Assembly (NCBI RefSeq): GCF_003003255.1
Contig: NZ_PVTD01000001.1
Coordinates: 744,001 to 808,000 of the forward strand
Origin: Aliiruegeria haliotis
GTDB taxonomy: Bacteria; Pseudomonadota; Alphaproteobacteria; Rhodobacterales; Rhodobacteraceae
Length of the DNA stretch: 64,000 nt
Reading direction: 5' to 3'
In this document: positions 56,141 through 64,000 of the stretch, one piece after another
How positions within the stretch are numbered: the first letter of the stretch is position 1
How the letters are laid out: the number at the start of each line of letters is the position of its first letter
Translations under genes and position numbers: made by a program
Notes under the pieces: model-generated
The model's input: only the letters and a program-made list of their open reading frames with translations
The model's database searches: none
Told to the model about the DNA's origin: nothing

Positions 56141-57982
56141 ATGGCACGTGCACCCCTTCTCCAGCTTTCCGATATCTCGCTGACATTCGGCGGGAACCCC
56201 GTGTTCTCCGATCTCGGCCTTGTCATCCAGCAGGGCGACCGGGTGGCGCTGGTCGGGCGAAACGGCTCGGGCAAGTCGACGCTGATGAAGGTCATGGCCG
56301 GACTCGTGGAGCCGGATACCGGGGAGCGGATCGTGCCGCCCGGGCAGCACGTGGGCTACATGGAGCAGGATCCGACGATGGCGGGCTTTGCGACGCTTGG
56401 CGACTTCGCCGCGAGCGGCCTGCCCGAGGGAGAGAGTTATCGCGTCGAAATGGCGGGGGAGGGGTTGAAGCTCGACCTGTCCCGTTCGGTCGAGACCGCC
56501 TCTGGTGGCGAGCGTCGGCGCGCCGCACTCGCCAAGCTTCTGGCAGAGGCGCCCGAGCTGATGTTGCTCGACGAGCCGACCAACCACCTCGATATCGAGG
56601 CAATCCGTTGGCTGGAAGATCAGCTCGCCGAAACCCGAGCCGCCTTCGTGCTGATCTCTCACGACCGGGCCTTTCTCAACCGCCTGACCCGCGCCACGCT
56701 CTGGCTCGATCGCGGCGTCGTGCGACGGCAGGAACACGGATTCACCTCCTTCGAGGCATGGCGGGACAAGGTTTGGGCGGAGGAGGACGAGGCACGCCAC
56801 AAGCTCGACCGCAAGATCAAGCACGAAGCCAAGTGGGCGGTGGAGGGGATCTCCGCGCGGCGGACCCGGAACCAGGGGCGCGTCCGGGCCCTGCAGGATC
56901 TGCGGGCCGAACGGGCGGCGCAGATCCGGCGACAGGGTGGGGCCGGTCTGGCCATCGAAACCGGGCGGGCGTCCGGCAAGCTCGTCGCGGAAGTGAAGGA
57001 TATTTCAAAGTCATACGGGGACAAGCTCATCGTCCGCGGGTTTTCAACCCGGATTCAGCGCCGGGAGCGGATTGCCCTGGTCGGGCCGAACGGTGTCGGC
57101 AAGACGACGATGCTCAAGATGCTGATCGGCCAGGAAGAGGCCGACAGCGGAACGATCCGGCTCGGGACCAATCTCGATGTGGCGGTCTTCGACCAGACGC
57201 GTGCTCAACTGGATCCTGACGCGACGCTGTGGGAGAGCCTCACCGGCGACAAGGCGTTGCGCGTTCAGGGGCGTGGCGGCGATCAGGTCATGGTGCGGGG
57301 CACACCGAAACACGTGGTGGGTTACCTCAAGGAGTTCCTGTTCTCCGAAGCACAGGCCCGTGCGCCGGTTCGCTCCCTGTCGGGTGGCGAGAAGGCGCGG
57401 CTGCTGCTGGCGAAGATCCTTGCCCAGCCCGCGAACCTCCTGGTGCTGGACGAGCCGACCAACGACCTCGATATCGAGACGCTGGACCTGCTTCAGGAGA
57501 TGCTGTCGGAGTATGATGGCACGGTCTTCGTCGTCAGCCATGATCGTGATTTCATCGACCGCATCGCCTCGACCACGATTGCGATGGAGGGCGACGGGCG
57601 CGCGGTCATCTATGCCGGTGGCTGGAGCGACTACCAGGCCCAACGCGCGGAGCGCATGGGGCAGGCGGCGCCGAAGGAGCAATCCTCGTCGAAACCGAGG
57701 GGCGGAAAGCCCTCCGGCAAGCCCGATGCCGCGCCAACCCGGGCACCGGTGGCCAGCGGGCTGACCTTCACGGAGAAACACCGTCTGGAGGCGCTGCCCG
57801 ACGAGATCGAGCGCCTTGAGGCGGAGATCGCGCGTCTGGAGGCGTTCCTCGCCGACCCGAACCTGTTCACCGAAGAACCGGTGAAGTTCCGCAAGGCGTC
57901 TGAGGCATTGGTCGAGCGGCAGACGGCATTGTCAACGGCGGAGGAGGAGTGGCTCGAACTGGAGGAAAAGGCCGCCGGCTAA
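56141..57982 (+). CDS. ABC-F family ATPase of the Uup type
   Basis: 613 residues. Two ABC domains: the first (~5-250) with Walker A GRNGSGKST (39-47), signature SGGERRRAAL and Walker B LMLLDEPTNHLD; the second (~285-500) with GPNGVGKTT near 312, LSGGEKARLLL and LLVLDEPTNDLD. No membrane segments. A linker rich in Arg and Lys (~240-280) and a C-terminal coiled coil (~545-610, DEIERLEAEIARLEAFL) match the Uup subgroup, whose C-terminal domain binds DNA. ABC-F proteins act on ribosomes; Uup also affects transposon excision and branched DNA. Preceded by a poorly defined promoter region. Confidence 0.92.
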   Translation: MARAPLLQLSDISLTFGGNPVFSDLGLVIQQGDRVALVGRNGSGKSTLMKVMAGLVEPDTGERIVPPGQHVGYMEQDPTMAGFATLGDFAASGLPEGESYRVEMAGEGLKLDLSRSVETASGGERRRAALAKLLAEAPELMLLDEPTNHLDIEAIRWLEDQLAETRAAFVLISHDRAFLNRLTRATLWLDRGVVRRQEHGFTSFEAWRDKVWAEEDEARHKLDRKIKHEAKWAVEGISARRTRNQGRVRALQDLRAERAAQIRRQGGAGLAIETGRASGKLVAEVKDISKSYGDKLIVRGFSTRIQRRERIALVGPNGVGKTTMLKMLIGQEEADSGTIRLGTNLDVAVFDQTRAQLDPDATLWESLTGDKALRVQGRGGDQVMVRGTPKHVVGYLKEFLFSEAQARAPVRSLSGGEKARLLLAKILAQPANLLVLDEPTNDLDIETLDLLQEMLSEYDGTVFVVSHDRDFIDRIASTTIAMEGDGRAVIYAGGWSDYQAQRAERMGQAAPKEQSSSKPRGGKPSGKPDAAPTRAPVASGLTFTEKHRLEALPDEIERLEAEIARLEAFLADPNLFTEEPVKFRKASEALVERQTALSTAEEEWLELEEKAAG

Positions 57983-58319
57983 AGGCCAACGCGGCTATTT
58001 GATCCAGATCCGGTGCCGCGTACCCCCTGCGGCGGGTGGGCATACTCCTCCACTGACCGAGATGGGGACGCCTGCCTTCAAATCAACCCCGTGTGAGCTT
58101 TCTCTGCAACGCAGCGAAGCCCCGCCGATTACCCTACGGTCATCCGCGACCTTCCGCCAAGTGTTTGAAGCCGCGCGTGTTCGCGGTCGATTTGCCATTG
58201 GGTCTCTCCGGTCCAACCTCTAGGTGCGACGGGGCCGGGCAAAGACCCGGGCACCCGTTTCGCTGCGCTGCCGCAAAGGCCGGGGAAGCGGGAACCAGAC
58301 AAGACAAAGGACATTAAAA

Positions 58320-58901
58320 ATGACCACTCACACCACCCGCCTGCTGGGCGCTGCCTTCATGACGAGCCTTGCCGTTCCGGCCTTCGCCGGATCGGCCGAA
58401 CCCGTCCAGACGGAAGCCGTGCCCGCTCCGGTCGTGATGCCGGTGGCATCCTCTTCCAGCGACTGGACCGGCGGCTACGTCGGCCTTCAACTCGGTTACG
58501 GCGAAGTGACCGATGGGCTGGAAGGCAACGAAACCATCGGCGGTGTTCAGGCCGGCTATGACTGGGACCTGGGCGACTGGGTCGTCGGTATCGGCGCGGA
58601 TGCGAATTTCGGCTCCATCGAAACCTCCGCCGGAGATCTGGACTCGCTGAGTCGGCTCAAGGTGCGCGGCGGCTATGACTTCGGCAAGACGTTGGTCTAC
58701 GCAACCACCGGTGCCAGCTATGCCGCCAGCAGCGATCTGGGCGACGAATGGGGCTATTTCGGTGGGATCGGGGTCGAAACAAAGCTGACCGACACGGTGT
58801 CCCTGACCGGCGAGATCGCGACCCATCGGTTCGACGAGTATGGCAGCTACGGCTCGACGACGGCCAACACGGCCACCATCGGCGTGAACTACCGTTTCTG
58901 A
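58320..58901 (+). CDS. Outer-membrane beta-barrel protein (small porin-like)
   Basis: 193 residues from the ATG at 58320, with AAAGGAC upstream. A signal peptide (1-23, ending VPAFA) precedes an OmpA/OmpW-like eight-stranded barrel with alternating hydrophobic strands (GGYVGLQLGYGEV, VGIGADANFGSIE, LVYATTGASYAAS, TATIGVNYRF) and a terminal Phe, the BamA recognition residue. Similar proteins are common in Rhodobacterales and often among the major outer-membrane proteins; the function is unknown. The gene stands alone and ends in a strong terminator. Confidence 0.85.
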   Translation: MTTHTTRLLGAAFMTSLAVPAFAGSAEPVQTEAVPAPVVMPVASSSSDWTGGYVGLQLGYGEVTDGLEGNETIGGVQAGYDWDLGDWVVGIGADANFGSIETSAGDLDSLSRLKVRGGYDFGKTLVYATTGASYAASSDLGDEWGYFGGIGVETKLTDTVSLTGEIATHRFDEYGSYGSTTANTATIGVNYRF

Positions 58902-58921
58902 CCGGAACCGGACGACACGGG

Positions 58922-58947
58922 AAGGGGCGGCCTGGCCGCCCCTTTTT
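58922..58947 (+). terminator. Rho-independent terminator after the small barrel gene
   Basis: AAGGGGCGG / CCGCCCCTT stem with a short CCTGG loop and TTTTT tail, 20 bases after the stop. Confidence 0.88.
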
Positions 58948-59227
58948 GTTGGCTCATCGATCTGCGGTGGCGGCATTGCAATGGCAGGTGCCATTCACGG
59001 TTTCACACCCGGGGCGATCTTGAAGTGGCGGATCAGAGGCGCGCTGCTGGATAGCGCCCGGCGATTGCCGGCGTCGCCTATGGGTCGCAGGCGCACCGGA
59101 CAGGCGTTCCGGCGTGCCGCCATTCGGGGCGGTGATGCCCGGGACGAAAAAGACCGAACCCATCAAACCCGCGATCCATGTAGCCAGCGTTGTTCACGGG
59201 ATTCCGGGAGGGTCAGGTCGCCGGTTC

Positions 59228-60334
59228 TCAGAACTTCCAGCGAATGCCCAGTGTGGTCGAATTGGCGTCCTGATAGTTGGCCGATGTCTCATCGAAACTG
59301 TAGCTGGAATAGGCGAGATAGGCCTCCAGGTTGGCAGCGTCGAACTTCTGCACGGCCTGAACACCCCACGAATCCGATGTTGATCCGTCGCTCAACAGAT
59401 CCTGCCCGCCATAGTAGTCAACTGACACCGCCGTGTAGCCCACGTTCCAGACCGTTCCGGTCCAACCGGCCTTGACGTAGCCATAGCTGCCGCCGTCCTG
59501 ATCGGCGCCGGCCGCCAGAACGCCCACGATCCCGGTCGGTTCGTGCAGGAGCGAAAATGAACCGGCGTAGACCTCGGTCAACGCGCCCTCGTTGTCCTTC
59601 CAGGCATAGCCCAGCGCGCCCTGCATCTGGACGCTGCCGGTGGTCCGCTCGTAGAACAAGCCGATGTCGTAATACTCCGCGTCATCGCCATCGGTCAGGA
59701 CCTCCTTGCCGTAGGCGGCGGCGAAGCTGAACCCGCTGAATGACGGTGTGTCATAGCGGATGCGGGCACGGCGGCTGCCGTCGAAATCGGTGTAGATATC
59801 GCTGATCTTGACGTCCGACAGATCACCCGTGGCCTTGTCGCGCAAGAAATAGGCGCCCGCAAGGTCGGGGCGGTAGACGTAGCCGGCGATATCGGTTCTG
59901 GACAGATCCACCGTCGCGATCCCGTCCGAGGCCATGCTGCCCTGGCCGAGGGAGACCTTGCCGAAGGCCCCGGAAACGGTGACGTCAATCTTGCGGAGCT
60001 TCGTCTTGTCCCATTCCCAGATCGGGTCGACGTTCTGGCTGAAGGCCGAGGACGCCGGAAGTCCAAGCGCGGTTTCAAAGACGAAGCCGAGCGTGGCGCC
60101 CGATCCGATGGGCTGGTCGAGAGTGAAGCCGACGCGGGTGTTGGAGTTGGTGTTGTCGACCAGGTTGCCGGTCTCTTTTTCGCCGTCGTCGAAGCTGACG
60201 TAGGCCGGTGAAAACTGGCCATAGAAATTGACGGTACCGCCACTATCGTTGGCAAAGGTCAGCGGATCGGCGAGGGCGGATCCCGCTGCGACGGTGGAAA
60301 GGGTGCTGGCAATCAAAACGAACCGGGGGGTCAT
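59228..60334 (-). CDS. Gram-negative general porin
   Basis: 368 residues from the ATG at 60334 behind TGGAGAT; a longer frame upstream is not conserved-looking. A signal peptide ends near residue 22 (GSALA). The sequence has porin features: NDSGGTVNFYGQFSPAYVSFDDG, NSNTRVGFTLDQPIGSG, a large loop 3 region and a C-terminal STTLGIRWKF with terminal Phe. It should form a trimeric 16-stranded channel for small solutes. It is the third outer-membrane barrel in the window and faces the small barrel gene across ~280 bases of convergent DNA. Confidence 0.9.
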   Translation of the reverse strand: MTPRFVLIASTLSTVAAGSALADPLTFANDSGGTVNFYGQFSPAYVSFDDGEKETGNLVDNTNSNTRVGFTLDQPIGSGATLGFVFETALGLPASSAFSQNVDPIWEWDKTKLRKIDVTVSGAFGKVSLGQGSMASDGIATVDLSRTDIAGYVYRPDLAGAYFLRDKATGDLSDVKISDIYTDFDGSRRARIRYDTPSFSGFSFAAAYGKEVLTDGDDAEYYDIGLFYERTTGSVQMQGALGYAWKDNEGALTEVYAGSFSLLHEPTGIVGVLAAGADQDGGSYGYVKAGWTGTVWNVGYTAVSVDYYGGQDLLSDGSTSDSWGVQAVQKFDAANLEAYLAYSSYSFDETSANYQDANSTTLGIRWKF

Positions 60335-60535
60335 GACGGTATCTCCAATCGAGAGGCGGCGGTGTCGCGTGAGGGGCGCCGCGCGGGTTAATACACCCTG
60401 CATACCGCGTTTCCGGTGGCAAAGCGTGAACCCGATGCGACACGGCCCGGGCACAGGCAGGCTTTCGCCAACGGAACGCTGCGAACATGCCCCGCCATCG
60501 CGACACTGCCCGGTCAGGAAGAAAGAAACGGTCCT

Positions 60536-60571
60536 AAAGAAAACGCCCCGCACGTCGGTGACGGCGGGGCG
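60536..60571 (-). terminator. Rho-independent terminator of ssb
   Basis: On the minus strand CGCCCCGC / GCGGGGCG stem followed by TTTTCTTT, 27 bases after the ssb stop. Confidence 0.82.
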
Positions 60572-60598
60572 GGTCTGTGGGCAATCCTGTAGCTCGGA

Positions 60599-61117
60599 TC
60601 AGAACGGGATCTCGTCGTCGATGTCGCCACCGCCGCCGCCACCGCCTGCCGGGGATCCGCCGCCGTAGCCGCCACCCTGCTGGCCGCCGCCGTAGCCGCC
60701 TCCGCCGCCGCCGCCATAGCCGCCGCGGTCGTCATAGCCACCGCCACCGCCGCCGCCTTCACCGCCACGGGCATCGAGCATCACCAGCGTGCCGCCGAAG
60801 CCTTGCAGTACGACTTCGGTGCTGTAGCGGTCGGCGCCGCTCTGGTCCTGCCATTTGCGGGTCTGCAACTGTCCCTCGATATAGACCTTGGAGCCTTTGC
60901 GCAGGTATTGCTCGGCCACCCGCACAAGTCCCTCCTGGAAAATCGCCACCGAATGCCACTCGGTCCGCTCCCGGCGCTCACCCGTGTTGCGGTCCTTCCA
61001 GGTCTCCGAGGTGGCGATGCGCAGGTTGCACACCTTTCCGCCGTTCTGGAAGGTGCGGACCTCCGGGTCCCGTCCCAGATTTCCCACCAGGATCACCTTG
61101 TTCACCGATCCAGCCAT
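60599..61117 (-). CDS. ssb: Single-stranded DNA-binding protein
   Basis: 172 residues from the ATG at 61117; the frame extends upstream but the conserved [21 protein letters not shown] fixes the start. The OB fold covers 1-~112 ([42 protein letters not shown] in parts). Residues ~116-165 are almost pure glycine with Tyr, Asp and Gln, and the acidic tip is DIDDEIPF, where partners such as repair and replication enzymes dock. A strong terminator follows. Translation from the Gly-rich codons may be slow or slip-prone. Confidence 0.96.
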   Translation of the reverse strand: MAGSVNKVILVGNLGRDPEVRTFQNGGKVCNLRIATSETWKDRNTGERRERTEWHSVAIFQEGLVRVAEQYLRKGSKVYIEGQLQTRKWQDQSGADRYSTEVVLQGFGGTLVMLDARGGEGGGGGGGYDDRGGYGGGGGGGYGGGQQGGGYGGGSPAGGGGGGGDIDDEIPF

Positions 61118-61298
61118 GCGGCTTACTCCTGTTGCTTGTTGTACGTTTGCATCGATTCCGCTTCGAGGAAGGACGCTATACCAACCGGGCGGTGGGAAAA
61201 ACACGCAAAATCCGCCGATCCCTTCGCGTGACGCTAGCAAAAATCCGAGGCTTCCTTATACTCGCCCACGCAACGAGAAACGGTGTGGGGCAGGCCAT

Positions 61299-61895
61299 AT
61301 GTTGAGGCTGGTCGGGGCGAGTATGATCGCGGTCTTCGCGTTGGGAACAACGCAGGGCAGCGGTGTGGGCGCCGAAACCTATTCTTCCAAATCCCGGGCG
61401 AAGCTCTTCGCCTCGCAGACACGTCTGCTCGACAAACGCGCCTCCAAGCAATACGCCCACTCGACCCGTCTGCAACCGTCCACCTCCAAGGCTTCCGTCA
61501 GCTTCAAGGCTCCGAAGTATCGCGGTCGCTACAAGGGCCAGTACCTTCCCGTCGCCAAGGACATGGCGCGCAAGCATGGCGTTCCCGAGGACCTGTTCCT
61601 GCGACTGGTGCAACAAGAGAGCAACTGGCACGTCAACGCGAAGTCCCACAAGGGTGCGATCGGACTGGCGCAGTTGATGCCGGGCACGGCCGCCAAGCTC
61701 AGGGTGAACCCGCACGATCCGCGCCAGAACCTCGAAGGTGGAGCACGGTATCTGCGCATGATGTACGACCGCTACGGCAGCTGGCGTCTGGCGCTGGCCG
61801 CGTACAATGCCGGGCCGGGCGCTGTGGACAAGTACGGCGGCGTGCCGCCCTACCGGGAGACCAAGACCTACGTCCGCAAGATCCTCGGCAGCTGA
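61299..61895 (+). CDS. Lytic transglycosylase (SLT domain)
   Basis: 198 residues from the ATG at 61299, divergent from ssb across 181 bases. A signal peptide lies in 1-25 ([13 protein letters not shown]). A Lys/Ser-rich basic stretch (~28-70) is followed by the Slt/goose-lysozyme-like catalytic domain: VQQESNW (Glu107), [13 protein letters not shown] and [14 protein letters not shown]. It cleaves glycan strands, leaving 1,6-anhydro ends which NagZ can process after import. Type I family, short form. Confidence 0.9.
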   Translation: MLRLVGASMIAVFALGTTQGSGVGAETYSSKSRAKLFASQTRLLDKRASKQYAHSTRLQPSTSKASVSFKAPKYRGRYKGQYLPVAKDMARKHGVPEDLFLRLVQQESNWHVNAKSHKGAIGLAQLMPGTAAKLRVNPHDPRQNLEGGARYLRMMYDRYGSWRLALAAYNAGPGAVDKYGGVPPYRETKTYVRKILGS

Positions 61896-61910
61896 GGGCG
61901 CGGCAGAATG

Positions 61911-61929
61911 TCCGACTGAAAGAGTCGGA
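61911..61929 (+). other. Hairpin after the lytic transglycosylase gene
   Basis: TCCGACT / AGTCGGA, a 7-bp stem with GAAAG loop, 16 bases after the stop and before the peroxidase gene. It lacks a U-tract, so read-through into the peroxidase gene is possible. Confidence 0.35.
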
Positions 61930-62006
61930 ACTTGTGCCTCGGCAAAACGATGTCATAGGGGACCGCATATCTGGTCCGCTCCGCATGACATCCCGAGGAA
62001 TCCTCC

Positions 62007-63176
62007 ATGCCCGGTTCACCCCTTTCTGGCCGACAATCGGCGCTGACCGCCGTCTTGCTCGCCGCCCTGACCGATCCGCTCGCTGCGGAGCCGGGGTACG
62101 ACACGCCGGCCGACCTCGGCGCGGCCTTGTTTTTCGACGTCAATCTTTCGGCCAACCGGAGCCAGTCCTGCGCGACGTGCCATGACCCTGCCTTCGGCTT
62201 CGCCGATCCGCGGGAGACCGTGGCCGGGAAGGCCGTGTCGCTCGGCGACGATGGTGTTTCGATCGGCGACAGGAACGCTCCAACGGCGGCGTACGCCATG
62301 TTCTCTCCGCCGTTCCACAAGGTCGAGGGCGAGGATGGCCCCTATGTCGGCGGACAGTTCCACGACGGGCGGGAGGCGGATCTTGCCGGTCAGGCTGGCG
62401 GGCCACCACTGAACCCGATCGAGATGGGGATGCCGGACAAGGCCAGCGTGGTGGCGCGGTTGCAGGAGAACGATGCCTATGTGGCGTCGATGCAGGCCCT
62501 GTTCGGAACCCTAGTTTTTGAAGATGTGGAGGCGGCCTACGCTGCAATGGCCGAGAGCATCGCCGCTTTCGAAAGCTCCGCGGAATTCGCACCCTTTGAC
62601 AGCAAGTATGACAGGTTTCTGCGCGGCGAGGTGAAACTGACGGATCAGGAAGACCTTGGCAGGGTGCTGTTCTTCTCCCAGCAGTTCACCAACTGCAACC
62701 TTTGTCACCAGTTGGGCCGCAGCGCGATGGACCCGCAGGAGACGTTTTCCAACTATGAATACCACAATATCGGCGTGCCCGAACATGTGGCGCTGCGCGG
62801 GCTCAACGGCGTGGCGGAGGGGTTCGTCGACACCGGGTTGCTGATGAATCCGGCGGTCGAGGATCCCGCACAGGCCGGAAAGTTCAAGGTTCCGACCCTT
62901 CGCAATGTCGCGGTGACGGGCCCCTATATGCACAATGGTGTCTTCGAGGATCTTCGAACCGTCGTGCTGTTCTACGACAAGTACAACTCGATTTCCGAGA
63001 AACGGCAGATCAACCCGGAAACCGGCCAGCCGTGGCGGGCGCCGGAGGTCGACGGGACGCTGTCGCTCGACGAGCTGGAGACCGGGCCGGCGCTGGACGA
63101 TCAGCGGATCGACGCCATCGTGGCCTTCTTGAAAACGCTCACCGATGCCCGGTACGAACACCTGCTCGAAGACTAA
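62007..63176 (+). CDS. Di-haem cytochrome c peroxidase family protein
   Basis: 389 residues with GAGGAAT before the ATG. A signal peptide (1-27) leads to two CxxCH haem sites: CATCH (55-59) and CNLCH (230-234). The former lies in SANRSQSCATCHDPAFGFADPR, as in bacterial CcpA and MauG-type proteins, and GPYMHNGVFEDL (~308-319) is a further family marker. It should be a periplasmic enzyme that reduces hydrogen peroxide with cytochrome c electrons, or a MauG-like oxidase. No maturation genes or quinohaemoprotein partners are adjacent; no third haem is seen. Confidence 0.88.
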   Translation: MPGSPLSGRQSALTAVLLAALTDPLAAEPGYDTPADLGAALFFDVNLSANRSQSCATCHDPAFGFADPRETVAGKAVSLGDDGVSIGDRNAPTAAYAMFSPPFHKVEGEDGPYVGGQFHDGREADLAGQAGGPPLNPIEMGMPDKASVVARLQENDAYVASMQALFGTLVFEDVEAAYAAMAESIAAFESSAEFAPFDSKYDRFLRGEVKLTDQEDLGRVLFFSQQFTNCNLCHQLGRSAMDPQETFSNYEYHNIGVPEHVALRGLNGVAEGFVDTGLLMNPAVEDPAQAGKFKVPTLRNVAVTGPYMHNGVFEDLRTVVLFYDKYNSISEKRQINPETGQPWRAPEVDGTLSLDELETGPALDDQRIDAIVAFLKTLTDARYEHLLED

Positions 63177-64000
63177 CCGGGTGGCTGCGGGCGATGTGTC
63201 GACCTGCCGCGCGCAGTCCAGGCCGGGGGCAAGGGCAGGGTCCTGAACGCGGGTCTTGGCTCGGCTTTTTGCATGGGGCGACCGTGACGCTTGTTGGCAA
63301 CAAGCATTCATCCGCAAGTGTGATTGATCTCCGGCGCGCATGTTGGGCGGCGCCGGAAACACGATCCAAAAGACGTTGTCCCCAGCCTTGGCCGGGCTGC
63401 GCCAAGGTTGATTTCCCCGGCTCAATGGTGCGCGTTGACTGGGCGCCAAGTCGCGCAGCGGGCCGGCGTCGAAGAGCACATCTGCCGCTCTTTCCCGGAT
63501 GGCCTTCACACTCCTGAACCCGGAACGGGCGCGCGGTGACTTGGTGTCCCGCGACGCAGGCGCTGCCAGCCGCCGCCATGAACTCGGCTATGCAAGGAGT
63601 TCCGTTCCAATCCTGCTTGCCCTGCCGACCCGGTGTTTTGCCGGAGCCGTGGTGTTTGCGGAGGCGATATCCGCGATGGCAAACCCTCTGGCGAATGGCA
63701 TCTTTGGGCAGGGCGGTGCCCCAGCCATTTTTCGCGAGCCCGTCGCGATGTGAGCGTGTCTGATCGGCTCACGCACGTCGCTCAACGCTGCGACAGGACC
63801 GTCCGCGCCTATCCCACGGAGCGGTTGGTCGCGATCAGACGGAGCCGTTGTCCACTGCCCAGCGCCAGCTGCCGGGTATGCGAAGGACGACCGGGCGGGC
63901 AGGTCGTTTAGGGGGCGGAGGGTAAATCGGGTAAAATAATATAAATCAATATATTGCGGGTCGATGCATCAGGAAAATCCTGCGACTGAATGCGATGGAC
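63177..64000. other. Right-hand intergenic region of the window
   Basis: 824 bases with no supported gene. Open frames of up to ~90 codons occur (for example 63499-63753) but lack domains and ribosome-binding sites. The final ~70 bases are clearly AT-rich relative to the window and probably form a promoter for a gene outside it. Confidence 0.5.
63944..63956 (+). promoter_or_regulatory. Candidate IHF binding site
   Basis: AATCAA-TATA-TTG, a perfect fit to the IHF consensus WATCAA-N4-TTR, with an A/T-rich tract just upstream (63931-63943), as strong IHF sites have. ihfA is in this same window. It may serve a promoter beyond the right edge. Confidence 0.45.

Noticed and set aside
55974-56183. 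Short plus-strand gene starting MRAETAVPEH and running into the ABC-F gene
   Set aside because: It overlaps the well-supported ABC-F start by 43 bases and loses its protein-like character after ~40 codons; kept only as a possible remnant.
63499-63753. 84-codon frame near the right edge
   Set aside because: No ribosome-binding site, no recognisable domain, competing frames on both strands.

Overview
The window is GC-rich chromosomal DNA of an alphaproteobacterium, most likely a marine member of the Rhodobacteraceae/Roseobacteraceae. This rests on gene families and order: a GTTC-N7-GTTC SOS box at lexA, the trpG-trpD-trpC-moaC-moeA-lexA string, dgt/argS/SPOR/nagZ/scpA/scpB, a double-length Dcd, a two-domain cold-shock protein followed by a DUF192 gene, bamE/DUF177/rpmF/plsX/fabH/ihfA/MerR/tRNA-Pro, a class II (B12-dependent) ribonucleotide reductase, OlsB-type ornithine-lipid synthesis and RTX fusion proteins. 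No prophage, insertion sequence, plasmid gene or CRISPR array was seen. Coding density is high and most of the window is core genome.

Layout. 1-2.3 kb: the 3' end of a sulfotransferase gene, then a cyclophilin fused to RTX calcium-binding repeats. 2.3-9.9 kb: comEC converges on lexA; upstream of lexA runs trpG-trpD-ung-trpC-moaC-moeA on the minus strand, in which every consecutive pair of genes overlaps. 10-18.6 kb: a mixed block (divergent polysaccharide deacetylase, TfoX-N protein, DUF2461 protein, agmatinase-type ureohydrolase, cardiolipin synthase with an EEP-family phosphodiesterase, AI-2E/PerM permease, GNAT enzyme). 18.6-24.7 kb: trpE directly behind a SurA-N/PpiD-type periplasmic chaperone gene, an aminotransferase and a polyol dehydrogenase. 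25-28.4 kb: gpt-fabI facing pdxH, then a tandem cold-shock protein and a DUF192 protein. 28.4-33 kb: a long regulatory region with NrdR-type boxes, then nrdJ and a strong terminator. 33.3-43.7 kb: a small exported protein, xthA, erpA, dgt, a Na+/H+-type antiporter, then argS-SPOR-nagZ-scpA-scpB. 43.9-46.4 kb: a LamB-type porin and a fasciclin-RTX protein. 46.5-53.7 kb: gloA, dcd, tRNA-Pro and the MerR-ihfA-fabH-plsX-rpmF-DUF177 series, with bamE divergent. 53.9-63.2 kb: msrB, olsB, a lipoprotein, a Uup-type ABC-F ATPase, two outer-membrane beta-barrel genes, ssb, a lytic transglycosylase and a di-haem cytochrome c peroxidase. The last 0.8 kb has no recognisable gene and ends in an AT-rich patch with a perfect IHF consensus.

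Functional themes: tryptophan and molybdenum-cofactor synthesis, dNTP supply and DNA repair (nrdJ, dcd, dgt, ung, xthA, lexA, ssb), fatty-acid and envelope lipid synthesis (fabI, fabH, plsX, cls, olsB), envelope biogenesis and recycling (bamE, PpiD-like, nagZ, SPOR, lytic transglycosylase), and probable type I secretion substrates (two RTX fusions). I found no convincing wholly new multigene system. The points most worth a second look are the cyclophilin-RTX and fasciclin-RTX fusions, the paired NrdR boxes upstream of nrdJ, a CtrA-like box before comEC, ung embedded in the overlapping trp/moa chain, and the two places where the usual gene order appears broken (between trpE and trpG, and after scpB).
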